Origin: CAYULW01 sp964445815
GTDB lineage: Bacteria > Bacteroidota > Bacteroidia > Flavobacteriales_E > Vicingaceae
Length of the DNA: 64,000 nt
Assembly: GCA_964445815.1 (NCBI GenBank)
Contig: CAYULW010000008.1
Coordinates: forward strand, 1-64,000
Direction of reading: 5' to 3'
In this document: one piece after another, positions 46,101 to 59,100 of the stretch
Numbering within the stretch: the stretch's first letter is position 1
Layout of the letters: each line of letters begins with the position of its first letter
Position numbers and translations under genes: made by a program
Notes under the pieces: generated by a model
Databases searched by the model: none
Told to the model about the DNA's origin: nothing
What the model saw: only the letters and a program-made list of their open reading frames with translations

Positions 46101-49100
46101 ATTTTGTCCCAATGATCCGAATAGAATATATCTTGAATTAGAAGACAAAAATTTCGGCTCTAATAAAATCAATTACATTTCCCAAGCTGCGTGGGGCTTT
46201 TTCAGACAGAATTTATTTGAAGTTCTCTATGATCAACCGAATGTCAATAATACTGGTCTGGAATCAGTTTTAAGAGGCATGGTTGCTGCTTTTGCAGATG
46301 TAGTGCGAATGTTTGTGGGGGTAGAGCAAGGTTTAATTAATCGCCGAATTGCTGATGAGTTCGAACAAAATACCTCTTTTGTTCGCTTAAAAAATTGGAA
46401 CAAAGCTAAGCTTGGTGGAGGGTCTAGGGTTCAATCCATTTGGATAAATGACAATTGGAACGACATGAGTGGAGAAGGAGAAAATTCAACTTATGGACAA
46501 CTCTATAGCTACACTACATTAGATGATAATGGAATTGAAATGAGTTCCGGTGTGGCAAGTTATGAGCCCATGATTGGCAATGATGAAAACCCCTTTAGAA
46601 CACCGATACCTTATGTTGCCCAAGGTAGTGCTGGTCATGTTCCGGCTATTAAAGACTATCAGGAAACTCCCTTTGGAGAGTCTTTTCTTTCTTCTCCGGT
46701 GGTAGGTTATTCTAAAGTTACGGTACAAAACATTCACCGAAATAAGGGTAAAACAGCCAATTTAATCACAGAGTATAAATTCTATACGGCAAAAGACTTT
46801 CCTGCTATTTTTAAGTCTCTTGGCATTCAAAAAACGAACAGTCCTGACGATCGACCGGCTTTTGCTTATCCTTTTGCAAACATAGGCAGGCATTCTATCT
46901 TTTCCGCTTCTCAAGGCTATAGTATCATCTTAAACGACATGCATGGTAAACAAGAGTCAATCATCAGTTATACACATGAAGCAATTCAGCAGGGAGGCCG
47001 GACAATTAATGTGCGTAAGGATTTATCCGGTACGCTGTATCATTACAAGAGTGTAGATGTTCCTGGTGGAAAGATGTTGAGTGATACGGCCGATGTTTTA
47101 TTTCCTAATGGAGCGGTTAAAGAACAATTACTTGGCGTGGAATATGATATTGCATTTGATACGCGAAGGGCTTATAATGGAACCACATCAGGATCAATAC
47201 AAGGCAATATTGATTACATTCCGTTGCCATGGATTCCACCAATATTACCCTTACCTACAGGTTATACTCAAGCCTTAACAGACGAGAAGGAGAGCAGGTC
47301 TGCTGTAATTACGAAGGTCATTCAACTATCTGGTGCGCCCTATGCAGTAACCACTTTTACAGATCAGTATGCCATTAAGGCTTATAATCGTTTGTACGAT
47401 GCCGTTACCGGTGAAGTTCTTTTAACCGAACAGGAGGATGAACATCGCCAAACAGAATACAATTTTGCTATTCCTGCTTATACTGAAATATATAAAGAGC
47501 GTATGGGGCCCGCTTCGGAAAATATGGGTTATTTAAGCAGATTACGCCCAAATAATGATGTTGCTTGCGATCCTAATGATGATGGCTTTTCAGATGTAAC
47601 CATTAAACATGGAGATGAGGTTCTCATCATAACAGATAAGACTATGGAAACACATGGTAATTCATACAGAGCATGGGTGGATAAACCTTTTCCTGATCCA
47701 GATCCCATAAGACCTTGTGGAAATGGACCATTTCCAACCAGACTTTTCTCTTCTTGGGTAAAAATGCATTATGACAATGCAGGAAATGGGTCAAAGTTAC
47801 TCGGACAAGGGTATAGTCTAACTGGTAATGTTACCATCTTTCATTTGAACGATACAATGTTAGACATATTGAGTGAGGTGAATGAACCTGTTGCACACTT
47901 GAATCATCTTGGTACCATCTGTAGAGAGTCCAATGAAAAAATGCAGGTAATTTTTAATGCAACGAATCAGCGAAATGTCTTTGAAAAACATGATTTAACT
48001 TATGAGATAGAAGATCTAGATGTTAATAGGATTGATCAATTATTTGACTTGAGTGATTCTCTAAACGGCTTGGTAGAAGCCTTTATTAGTGCAGAAAAGA
48101 CAAACTTTCCGACAAATCATGGACAAAGTTTGTCTAACTGTACTTTTACAACTTACAAATCGGTATTCCCAGAAGCATGTAATTTAACTGTTAATACTTC
48201 AGAGTATCCCTTTATAGGGTCTCAGTTGCATGAATATAGAATCAACAATAGACCTCACTTCTTTGACTTGTTTCAACAAGAGCGCGGTTCTTCGAAAGAC
48301 TTTTTTTGGCAGATTGATAATCATGTTCTTGTAAGCTCAAGAGACGTTAATATTAGAATTCCCTATAAAGAAAGCTTTCAGGACTTATTAAAAGGGCAGA
48401 CCTTTTATCTGATGAAGTATGAGGTGGTAGATTCCATTACTCAAGACACCTCTTTTAAATATTTTATTGATTGGGGATATTCAAATTACCTATTTAATAC
48501 TGAATCTTTTAACTCGAGGTTTCCGCCGAACTTTATCCCTTTTTGTGAAGAAGATTATAACGCCTCATTTAATAGTTTTTGGAGTAACTTAAACGTTAAG
48601 CTTCCGATTGATTCTAGTTTAATTACAGGGAACTTTTGCCCTAATACCTTTTTCTTGATAGACCGTGAAGGGGATACCATAAGGCATTTAACATATGATG
48701 ATTCAATAAAAGTGATCCGTTCCGGAAACCGCAATCTCTTAGCAGCACGAACAGGAAATATTTCTGCAAACACCTATCCGCTTAACATTGCGAATGGTAA
48801 TTATTATGGAGTGTTAAGTCCTTCTCAAGGGGTCAATCTGTTTCAGATGCAATCAGGTTCCTTTGAAGACAGTAGAAATGGAACTGCTGAAATAGCAAAT
48901 GGGTACAATACATTTTTAAGGGGAGAAGAAGGCGCTTTTTATCAAGATAGCACCTTAAGGTATATTGCTTCCAGGTATGGCAACAGTAAAGTTATTCTTC
49001 CATTGGATGGTTACATGGAAGACTTGCCTAGTTTATGGATTCGTGATACTTGTAAGGGTTATAACAATAGATCAAATGTTTCGATTGAAGGAGGAAGTTC

Positions 49101-50178
49101 TTCTGGTTGGTTTCCGGATCAGGTGATGGATTTATATAACCGAAACGGCAAAGCCCTGGAAGTCAAGAATGCGGTTGGCTTACATACTTCTGCGCACTAC
49201 GATCAAAAAGGCAATATTCAGGTCTTGGCTCAAAATGCGAAACACCATGAGGCAGTCAATGATAACTTTGAAGAGTATTATTATTTCGGATCTAATTCTG
49301 CGCTTCAGCAAGATGCTTTTGCCTTTATTGACACCCTTGAAAGTTTTTCATACGAAAGTTTATTGTCTAGAGGGAATCAGAATATTGTTTATACGGACTA
49401 CCCCAATAATAAAGTGTTGATTAAGGGAGTGGCTCATAGCGGTGAGTACTCCATGTTTGTAAAAGGAACATATTCAGGCACAAATGTGCCGATTACTTAT
49501 GTTGAAAATCGCTTGAGGCCTATAATTTCATATGTGGTTGGAGATGTCAATGTGCAGGATACAATTTACGATACACTAAATTATTCGAATACGAAAGCAG
49601 ATCACCTTGATGCCTTTGCTGCTCAACTCAACAGCATCGCACAAACACGGTTTTCTACCTTGAGAACGACTGCGCAAAATTCCTGGCAATTGACTTTGGC
49701 GGCAGGACCAAGTTCTTCCTCTTTTAGACCGAAGAATGGCAAATACACCCTTAGCGTTTGGGTGAAAGAACCATTGGAAGATGGAACCCCATACAGAGGA
49801 GAAAGCCCTTATGTATCCATCATTAGTAACGGTGATACTACTCAAATAAAGGCTGCCGGTTTTGCCATCGATGGCTGGCAAAGAATAAGCGGTGACTTCA
49901 TTTACAATGACGGGTCTATTTTAGATATTCGACTCTGTGGTGGATTATGGGGTGCTTTTTATGATGATTTGAGAATACAACCTTCCGGTAGCAATATGAC
50001 CACTTATGTTTACGATCGCTTTAGTAATCGGATAAAAGCAGTACTTGATGAGAATAACTATGCCGTTTTTTACGAATACGATGATCAGGGCATTCCAAGT
50101 CAGGTAAAAAAAGAAACCGATAAAGGGATAGTCACTGTCTCTGAAAGCCGCCAATCTCAAAACCACCATATCCAATAA
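43165..50178 (+). CDS. SpvB/TcB-like large shell protein of the RHS system
   Basis: A 2337-residue exported protein. A signal peptide (about 1-28) is followed by the segment NGPSQPEMAAFTPAGTTELV (about 30-50), then PFTGDFKYNIPLMDVEGYPI and MEQEASWVGLGWNLNVGSI, which is the opening typical of the large Bacteroidota proteins that precede RHS genes and of SpvB-type shells. The C-terminus ends in YD/RHS-like text (TTYVYDRFSNRIKAVLDENN, then YEYDDQGIPSQV). In insecticidal Tc toxins TcB and TcC together form the hollow cocoon that holds the toxin; a two-protein version here is inferred. It ends two bases before the RHS gene starts. No T9SS domain is visible. Confidence 0.75.
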   Translation: MRQNIRFKAYLLLFVFTAELFSPIHVFGILNGPSQPEMAAFTPAGTTELVDPFTGDFKYNIPLMDVEGYPINIAYNSGIGMEQEASWVGLGWNLNVGSINRSVRGLPDDFSGDPIYSETSMRDMTITKVNVGASLEGLGSEFLTKLLSNLGSLTFIHNNYKGFGLSYGNSLGAGLELGSLKANASLGFSLNTLDGASLSSSLNVSGKSKITENNSFEYGGSLGTGYNTRTGQTSLSFGTTAGYLLGASLSGSYTPIGLNTYTPYPSIRLQSKTIDYSAALGGEIYSVNGNAKLFGSQTIQKVVDRTLNTNSYGFIYYHNSEGGNDLLDFNREKEVRLNKTVRNLSPTSLTYDVFTVSGQGISESFRPFRNDFGIVHDPAYTTYNNSSNSFGFEFGFGALFKAAINHAYVDEKYYYGPWNVSNAVKHWSFKQPVANQIGERVYFKSTGDRAMSNTNHFNQIGGIHPLAFKLDGHTLRSQIQSGGNVIASLSEKDNYKREYRSKAFSYLTAEESTKAALDSIYNVQGAFYEASYTPVNRHSSARKGHHLSEITVTQEGGKRYVYGLPAYNLSKEEVNYTTKEGSASAGFGKNRIQHQTDEAKLDNEALLDGYYSSVTTPSYAHSFLLTAQQSADYQDITGDGVSSDDLGNAYRFNYTRTSSTYKWRSPYKGDNFTKGFESNKLDQRASYTYGVKEQWYVHSVESKNQVAEFYISARKDAVGVKDETGGRSTDLSDANRSFKLDKIVLYDKLDRLKNEANATPIKTVEFTYDYSLCDGVPSSMSGEGKLTLKKIETYYGNNELGKQSPYLFTYSSVNPDYDPDLMDRWGSYKPDNYNPNGIPNALYPYSLQDVNNQQDRALSDSLARAWSLTNIIKPNGGEIVIEYESDDYAYVQNKQASQMYPIIAAGESKDYSAEHNNTLYNHRFLYIDKPTNLSTEIGNNLLEQWLMEDNGLLYFKVRTDIGKSEKEYAMGYTRVLDIGFCPNDPNRIYLELEDKNFGSNKINYISQAAWGFFRQNLFEVLYDQPNVNNTGLESVLRGMVAAFADVVRMFVGVEQGLINRRIADEFEQNTSFVRLKNWNKAKLGGGSRVQSIWINDNWNDMSGEGENSTYGQLYSYTTLDDNGIEMSSGVASYEPMIGNDENPFRTPIPYVAQGSAGHVPAIKDYQETPFGESFLSSPVVGYSKVTVQNIHRNKGKTANLITEYKFYTAKDFPAIFKSLGIQKTNSPDDRPAFAYPFANIGRHSIFSASQGYSIILNDMHGKQESIISYTHEAIQQGGRTINVRKDLSGTLYHYKSVDVPGGKMLSDTADVLFPNGAVKEQLLGVEYDIAFDTRRAYNGTTSGSIQGNIDYIPLPWIPPILPLPTGYTQALTDEKESRSAVITKVIQLSGAPYAVTTFTDQYAIKAYNRLYDAVTGEVLLTEQEDEHRQTEYNFAIPAYTEIYKERMGPASENMGYLSRLRPNNDVACDPNDDGFSDVTIKHGDEVLIITDKTMETHGNSYRAWVDKPFPDPDPIRPCGNGPFPTRLFSSWVKMHYDNAGNGSKLLGQGYSLTGNVTIFHLNDTMLDILSEVNEPVAHLNHLGTICRESNEKMQVIFNATNQRNVFEKHDLTYEIEDLDVNRIDQLFDLSDSLNGLVEAFISAEKTNFPTNHGQSLSNCTFTTYKSVFPEACNLTVNTSEYPFIGSQLHEYRINNRPHFFDLFQQERGSSKDFFWQIDNHVLVSSRDVNIRIPYKESFQDLLKGQTFYLMKYEVVDSITQDTSFKYFIDWGYSNYLFNTESFNSRFPPNFIPFCEEDYNASFNSFWSNLNVKLPIDSSLITGNFCPNTFFLIDREGDTIRHLTYDDSIKVIRSGNRNLLAARTGNISANTYPLNIANGNYYGVLSPSQGVNLFQMQSGSFEDSRNGTAEIANGYNTFLRGEEGAFYQDSTLRYIASRYGNSKVILPLDGYMEDLPSLWIRDTCKGYNNRSNVSIEGGSSSGWFPDQVMDLYNRNGKALEVKNAVGLHTSAHYDQKGNIQVLAQNAKHHEAVNDNFEEYYYFGSNSALQQDAFAFIDTLESFSYESLLSRGNQNIVYTDYPNNKVLIKGVAHSGEYSMFVKGTYSGTNVPITYVENRLRPIISYVVGDVNVQDTIYDTLNYSNTKADHLDAFAAQLNSIAQTRFSTLRTTAQNSWQLTLAAGPSSSSFRPKNGKYTLSVWVKEPLEDGTPYRGESPYVSIISNGDTTQIKAAGFAIDGWQRISGDFIYNDGSILDIRLCGGLWGAFYDDLRIQPSGSNMTTYVYDRFSNRIKAVLDENNYAVFYEYDDQGIPSQVKKETDKGIVTVSESRQSQNHHIQ

Positions 50179-50180
50179 TC

Positions 50181-53100
50181 ATGACAACTAAAACGACTCA
50201 TACACTTCAAATACAGGCATTTAAATTATTAAGATTGCTGCCGCTACTTTCAGTGTTGTTTACATTGAATGTTCAAGCTCAGCATTCAGACCATGTGATG
50301 CAACCTATTCCTATCGAACGACCATATTCGATCACCGAGTTGGAAGACAGTACTGCAGGCAATCAAGCCAATATTAAAATAACGGACATTCAGACCTCAA
50401 GTAGCACTTTCGATGATTTGTATTACACTGTCTTTGTAAAGTTGTATTACCGTACCAATGACTTGAGTCTTCCTGCATTACTCCTGCCATTGGATGTACA
50501 ATGCACTTTAAAAGTATACGGTACTGATTTTCCTGGAAACACATCGGATTCACTCGTTAAATATGACAGTCTACAGATTAGTCCTTATCAGGATTATGCA
50601 GCACAAGCTTATTACTTTAACAAAGACAATGAAGTTGTCAGCGGACTGAATTTGTATGATTTAGACAGCGCCAAATTGCAATTAGACTTGACGCAATTCA
50701 ATCATTTAGACAGCTTGGTTTTGGCCAATATCTATGTGGAGCTTTCAGTAGAAATCGGTCGTTATTTCAGAGACAATGTGGGCAGTATTGATCCTGAATT
50801 AGTGACTTATGATGCGAGTGATACAAGCAACAGTTTAAAGCAAAATGAGGCCATTGTTTATTGGACTCATGCAGATCAACCCGCAAGCTATGAATTGGAG
50901 CTTTTGCATATTCCTTCTTCCGACCCTTCATCAGTAACCAATATCGATCCGGATTTTTCAAAAAATGCGATTCGGGTGCAAACCGATAAAAACTACTTTC
51001 CGCTTAACCTCTTTTATACTGATGGATTTCTGGTGGTACGTGGTCGGGTGAAGCGTCCTATTCCAAACGAGAATAAATCGGCTCTCTTAGACCAATACAC
51101 TTATTCTACATGGAGTTTACCACTGGATACTACTGCTTACGCTGTGACATCTGATAATGTTTTAAAGATAGAGCATGGCACCTCTAGCGCATTAAAGACC
51201 ATGAACTGGCAATTGAATACCTCCCATGCCAATGAAAGCAAGCGCGTGGATCAGATCAACTATTTTGACGGGAGCAACCGGTCAAGACAAGAGAATGTGT
51301 TAACAGTAAATGAAGATGACGAAACTTCCATTCCCGCATCGGCAGAGGCATTGCCCTATCAAACCAGAATCATTTCCAGAGAAAGTTATTATGACCATGG
51401 CGGCCAAAAACTGATTGATGTTTTGCCCTCACCGGTATCACAAAGCAATGATATTGCCTATCAGCTCGGCCTTAATCTTATGGAGGGTGCAAAACTTGTT
51501 AAAGAAGATTACGATAGTGTTTATAAAACTGTAAACATCATAATGGATGACACTAGTAAAGGGGCGGCAAATTATTATTCTGATTCTAATGGTCTGATCG
51601 GTACTGATTCCATCATTAATTATCTGCCGGATGCCAAGGGTTATCCCTACAGTAGAACAGAATACTTGAAAGACGGTTCCGGTAGACTAAAAACTCTTTA
51701 TGGCGTAGGTGAGGAGAAAGCACAGAACGATACCACTGCCACCAGATATGCCTATGCCAAACCTACTACATCTAACTTAGAAAGGCTTTTTGGTTCAAAT
51801 GTAGGTCTAGCCAACTTTTATAAGAAGAACATCAGTATTGATCCTAATGGAATAATGCAAATTAGCTATTTAGATCATAAAGACAGAGTGGTGGCCAGTG
51901 CCATAGACGGCATTGCCAATTCGGCTTCGAACATGTACAATATACCCTTTGATACCATCACTTTAAGTGACGATTTGATGAGAACCGGGGCAGAACAATA
52001 CAACAGTTCTAATGAGGCTTATGAACTGACTTATCCCATTTTTGTGGGTTCTTCGTCAACCTATCAGTTTGAGTATGGGTTTGACATTAATGCCTATGAA
52101 GAATGTGGAGGCAGTATTTGTTTCGATTGTCGTTATGAATTGCAATTTCAGATCTTAGATGAAAACAATACCTTGGTAATCGATATCTTGGACTCTATAG
52201 TAGAGGTGGATTCCAATACCTGTTCAGACATTTATCGTATAGATACCATTAGCTATAAGGCCAATGCACAAGATACCGTGCTTGGTAATGTGGTGAGCGT
52301 GAGTTTACAGGCGCAGCGTCAATATACCATCATCAAAAAACTTCGATTTTTAAAAGACCGTTTTGAACTCATTGCAGATACATACATAGACAGTTTAAAT
52401 TGTGGCCTTTACGATTTGAATCATTTTATCGAGCTCGAATTAGACAGTGCTCATTTTGAAAAATGTCAACTCGACTATGCTTATGAAAATGACGATCCAT
52501 GTAAGGAAATAGAAAAAGGTCTTAGAGATGATTTTATTTATCCCGGAGGAACCTTTGTACAAGGAGCAACAGATGGAGATACCATTCCCGATTTTATTTA
52601 TGAAAAGCTGATGCGGGTCTCAGGTTGCCATGAGCTCGATACCATCACAAAAATTCAGTTTCGCTATGCTTTTACCGGATATTATAGTCTTTTAGAGGTG
52701 CCCACTTTTGCCGACTTTGAATACGATTTTACCGACTTTCTTATCCATTATCATCCCACATATTGCCAATTGCCTTTATGCAGGGAATACAATAGCGAAG
52801 AAAACCTGAAATACGTAAAGGTACTGGAGATGAGTAATAATCTGGAACAATTCGAGAGATACTTGAAAAAGTACCAGTTGATGCATGATTCGATTCAACT
52901 CATTAATCATAACACTATTATTTTTAAACGAAACAATGATGCACTGATTAAGGATTCTATTTCCTTCATCCATTTTGATACTTTGCTCAAAAAGCTAATC
53001 CATGATACTCTATATACCTCGTTTTTAGATTCTTTTTTTTACAAGTCTTCAGATGATGGTTCTTCCGTTTACGGCATAGATTCCAATTTTTGTTATATAA

Positions 53101-56100
53101 AAGATTACAGTGAACATCATAAAAATAGTTTAGATTCTGTATATATTCTAAGCTACTTTGATGGTTTAGCTAAAGGTTCAAGCGGAAACGATACTTTGAA
53201 AATGTACGAGCTGGCTGATTTAATTACCAAAGTGAATGACTCTGCATTGTTATGGCGCAATTACAGAGATCTGTATTTAAGAGCACGTCGTGCCATTATA
53301 GAAGATATATTGGCTACAGTGGTTTGTTTTAAGCCCCTATATCGTGATTCGGTTGAGAATTATGATACAATGCTTATTATTGATAATAGCTTGTTAAAAT
53401 GCATTATCGATACTGCTGCAGATTATCGATTTCCTCCATGGAATGAATCGTCTCCCGGTTCAGGTAATTATCCCAATTATGCTCATTTTACTCATTACCG
53501 CTTTGAATTCGATTCGCTTGCTTTGGCGGCGGCAGGAGCTGATGTTGATTTGGCCAATCCGAATGAACAGTTGCCTTCATTTGATACTTCTGCATTTTAT
53601 GCCAAGCAATTGTTTGCATATTTAAAAACCGATTCTTGTGTGCATCCGTCTGATTCTGCTGTTTTTGTAGATACCTTAAATGCGGAACTCTTAATGTGTA
53701 ATCCTTTTCAATATTTAGACACTTTACTCGACAGCAGTTTGATTAATTGCAACATCTATGAAAAAAACCTGGCTTCTGTCTTGGCCGACCTTAGGAATTT
53801 GACCGATAGCAGCGGGGAGGCATTTTACGCCTGTATTGATACCGTTTTGGCAAATCCCAGATATACCTGTGCCAGCTTTTTAACTGCCCATGGTGATTAC
53901 ATCACCGCAATGGCTGCTTCTTATCCCGTTCCTCGGGTGACTGATATCACCCAAATTGATACAGACAGTAGTGCTCAGATAATCTATAGGAACTGGATGA
54001 ACATGAAACTGGGACTTAACCTCTCTTTCTGGGATTATTTTGAGTTTGCCTCTGTTTGTGTATTGGAAAACGACACCAATGTATTTGGAGATACGGTAAT
54101 CTGGAGCGATACAGGCAAAGTGCCAGCCATACGAACAGCTGTCATTAAATATCCCGATACCAATTTCTTCGATCTCAATTCTGCTCAAATATACAGTTTG
54201 GTAGATGACAGCATTGCCTCGCCTTACACTGTTTCGGCAACAGACCTTTTTGGCTTTGGAGAAGTGGCCTTAGACAATAATCAATACGATTTGTATTATC
54301 TGGAAGATGGTGTTTCAGACTTTACCACCTTCTTAGATACTCTAAATGATTTGTATAATTTTTTGCGATTAAGGGATTCTACCCGGTTTGACATTGAAGA
54401 TAGTTTGCCCACCATCTTTGCTAGAAGATTGCCCTTGCTGCAATATGATTCCATAAATGAAACAAAAGACAATAATGGTTTCAATTTAAATGACGGAATA
54501 TCTACCAATTATTTAATAGATCGAGCTTATCAGTATGCAAATGGTACCCTTTGGGTCCGTTTGTTGAATGCCTCTGATTCTACTTACAACAATGATGTTT
54601 ACTTCCACTATGTACCTTTTAATAAAGCCTATTTTTTAAGTGACCTGGATAGTATTGACATTTCAAGAAGTGCTGGGAATAATACTTTTGATAGCATTTC
54701 TCCGGTCTTTGATCAGGAAGAGATGCATTATGTAAAGCTCTGGAACTATGACCTAAATGCAGAAATGCTTGTTAGGTCTGCACGTCCCTTTGGGCAGGCC
54801 CATAAAGTTAATAGAATGGTTTTAGGCCCGTTACAAGGCCGAAGTTTCTATCCTTATCCATCCTCTTGTGAAGACTTGAAATACGAAACCGCTTTGATCA
54901 ATGCCCAAGTGAGGTATGACGCCTATTTGAAAGCGAAACGCGATACTTTTATCGAGAACTACCGCAATTTTTGTTTAAATCTGGCCGACGATAAAGCTTT
55001 TGAAAACCAATACCTCAACATGTCTTATGCTTCTACAGAGCGGCAATTTACCCTCTACTATTACGATCAGGCCGATAATTTGGTCATGACAGTACCACCT
55101 GCCGGAGTAGATCTCAATTTTGACTACGATTCATTGACTTCGGTAGAGATAGACAATTACAGGAAGAATCCACTTGTTGATGACATTATACCTGACCATA
55201 CAAAAGTGACGACATATAAATACAATGCAGATAATCAAATTATCCGGTCTATAACGCCAAATGGAGGCACGTCTTTATTTTGGTACGATGAAGCCGGAAG
55301 ATTACTGCTGAGTCAGAATGCCAAGCAAGAAGGAACCCATAAGTATAGCTATACTTTATACGATGAACTCAGTCGAATCAGTGAAACCGGTGTAGTGAAA
55401 TTGGACGAATTTGCATCACTCGATTGGGAGGAAATTCATGCCATATTGATATTGGATATTCACAATAGTAAAGCCTTTAATCATACCGATACGGTCTTGT
55501 CCAAAAAGCGGACAGATGTGGTAAAAACGATTTACGATACCAGCATTTTAAATGCACCTGCGTATGATTTTTCTCAAAATAATTTGCGCAACAGGGTCTC
55601 AACTCTAGCCTATTACCATAGCTTAGATGCCACAGCAGATTTGACCCAATGGGATTACGCCATTCATTACAGTTATGACCCTACTGGAAATGTGAAGACC
55701 CTGGTTAATGACTTTTACCAGGATAGCACAATGGTTAATGTAACACATCGCTTTAAACGCATTGACTACGACTATGATGTCATTAGTGGTAATGTGTTGC
55801 AGGTCAATTATCAGACCGGAAAAGAGGATGCTTTTTACCACCGTTATACCTACGATGCTGAAAATAAAATTACAGCCGTGTCAACAAGTAGAGATGGGGT
55901 GATTTGGGACAATGATGCCGATTATGATTATTATCCTCATGGCGCATTGGCGAGAACCGCTCTAGGCGAACATCAGGTGCAGGGGGTAGACTATGCCTAT
56001 ACCATAGAAGGGCATTTAAAAATGATCAACAGTGCACATAAAGAAGCCGACATGGGAAGAGATGGTGAAGCCGGAAGCACCTTCGCAGCAGATGTGTTTG

Positions 56101-59100
56101 GTATCTCCTTAAACTATTACGATGGCGATTACACCTCCATTGCTTCTACCAATCAGGAATTGATTGCAAGTTATATCGGAACCGGTGCTTCTGACCTTTA
56201 CAACGGTAACATTGCATCCATAAGTTTGCACAATGTGGATGAATCTTACGGCAGGGTATACAAATACGATCAGTTGAATCGCATTAAATCCATGCAAGAA
56301 AAAGAAATAGATGACTCACTAAAAGTGTGGCTGGGCAATCATCCCGAAGCCAATTCTACCTTTTACGATTACGATAAAAACGGGAATCTGACAGATTTGC
56401 AGAGAATAGATGGAGAGTCCGGCAATACCATGGACGATTTAATCTACAATTACAACAGTAATAATGATCAATTGACTTATGTAGACGATGCGGTGAACGA
56501 TACCCTTTTTGGAAACGATATTGATCAACAATCATCAGGCAATTATGCCTACGATGATATTGGCAATTTGACTTTAGATGTGGCCGAAGACATTTGTGAC
56601 ATCAAATGGTATCCCAATGGAAAAGTGAAGCGCATTGTGAGGTCAACACCTACGCGCCAAAAGTCCAACTTGTATTTTGAGTACGATCCTTTGGGTAATC
56701 GGGTAAAAAAGAGCGTATCCTTTGTGGAAAATGATACCTTTTACATTAGAAACACCTATTATGTGCGTGATGCACAAGGCAATATAATGGCCAATTATGA
56801 AGAGCGCGACTGTAATTTTTATAATGCTCAAGATAGCATAGGGCAGTTTTATTATCAGTATTCGGAAACCTATGCTTATTACACCCAAGCGGCAATAGAT
56901 TCGCTTAATCAAGATATGATACTCTTTTTCCTCGACTCTAATTTTTCGCAAAAAAATGAACTTTACGATGAAGCTGTTCTTGCCTTGCAAGACATTCCCG
57001 GATTCAGAGATACGGTCTTCAAATACCTTGATCTGCAAGATTACTTTAGCATTTATCCGGCAGCCAAAACCAGAGTGATACAAAATGACGCACATCCATA
57101 TGTAAGGTATTTATACGACAGTTCTCAAACCTTTTTCTTGGGCATGGCCAATTATCGAAATGAAGCCTATATCGAATACCTGATTGAAAAAGACAGCATC
57201 GACGAATTTTACGATAGCCTCTTTGTTAATTACTATGATTTGTATGGTCCGGACACCAGAGTTTCCAATTACTACAGCATGCTTAAAGCACTTATGGATT
57301 ATTACAGTAGCGATGAAACAGCAATGAACGGCCTAACAGATCTGGTAGAAGACGACCTTAGTGATTTGCTGTCTGCCATAGAAGACAGTGAAGAAGCTCT
57401 TGATTCTTTAGAAGCATGGATAATGGATTTAGAGGCAGGCTTGGGAGAAGAAGACCTGAGTTTCTTTGAAGCCGAGTTGAGGCGCATAAAAGCCTTTATG
57501 TTGATTCACAATTACGATAGCAGTGACATGGCAAGCGTGTTTCAGAATATCAACTTAAATACATTCTATGCGGCGATGGAAGGCGGTACAGATCAGGTCG
57601 ACTATGAACTCAGTTTGATCTTGCATCATGCCAGAGCCTGTGGTTATACGACAATTGATCTTGAAGTACTCCTCCCATACAATCCATTGGTGGCCATCGA
57701 TTGGTACGATAATTATACCGATGATGAATTGTTGGACTTTTTGCTCTTAAAAACAAGTGCCGATAGCCTCATTATCAATGCACATGAAGCTTGGTTTGAA
57801 AACGTGAACATGGCGCAGGAAGACATTTATTTTATCGATTCGGTTACCGCCAAAACCTATGTCATTAATGCCCTTTTGGCCCATTCAGATTCTTCACAGT
57901 TTACACAAGCCATATTGGCATTAGACAGCCTTACAAGAGACAATTTGTACCAAACGGAGAGCATAGAGCAGTTGGCCGATTATTTCGATCAGTTTTTTTC
58001 GGAAAAGGTCTTGCTCCAGAATTATTGGTACGATACTTTGAGTACGGCCTTGGGCCGCTTGTTGCACATTACACCTTGGTCTTATGCCCAAGAACTGGAA
58101 ACGGCTTTGGGTTTAGATTTTGGAGCCCTGTCTTCATGTACCCCTTATGAGATATATATGTTGGCCGATCAGTTCATCGTCTACGGTTCAGACCGGCTGG
58201 GGGTAATGAATGCCACCTCAAGGCAAGTGTCTAAACACAGTTTCAGGCGAACTCTGGGAGCCAAGCATTACGAGTTAAAAGACCATTTAGGCAACGTAAT
58301 GGCTACAGTGTCAGATAAAAAGATACATCCTCAGGAATTGTTGACTTTGGGTACACAGAACATTGATACCACTTCAGGTTATCAGGCAGAAGTGGGCAGT
58401 CGATACGATTATTACCCATTTGGTATGGAGATACAATCCCGGTCCGGAGATTTTACCAGCATAAATTACAGCACAAACATTACCGAGGTCTTATACAGTG
58501 GCTTACTCAATGATTGCGGAGATTATTCGCTAATCGACTTTGTCAATACCAGCGACACGATAAGGTGCCATCTGGACACCAATGTTTATGGGCAATCGTA
58601 TATCGACAGTTTACGCATCGACCATTACGATACACCTTGGGGGGGCAGACACCGTTTTGAGTGGGAAATGGACTTTAGCATTCCCAATCAACTAGGCACT
58701 TTAGACACTGCGGCAGATTACAGCATTCAGTTTTTTGTGACCTGTCACGGGCGTCGAATATTCGGAGTTACTCCTGAAGCAGGAGAAGAGAGCATTGCCG
58801 GTGATCCCGATGCCACTTTAAATGACATTCGCTTCAGTGACGATAAAATACTTACCTTTAACTACAGCGGAAAACAATTGGACAGTTTGGCCACTAACGG
58901 AATCATAAGCTTTCAAATCAGAGCCACCTGGGGCGTCTCAGGAAAACCTTGGGATGATTTTGCCATTGTCAATGAGATGCGCGTGTCACAAACTACCGAA
59001 AACTCTAGCGTGCCATTGTCCATGCGAATGGACGAGTCTTATGCTTATGGTTTTGGCGGTCATGAACGCCAAGATGAGGTCTCTGGAAGTGGTAATTGGT

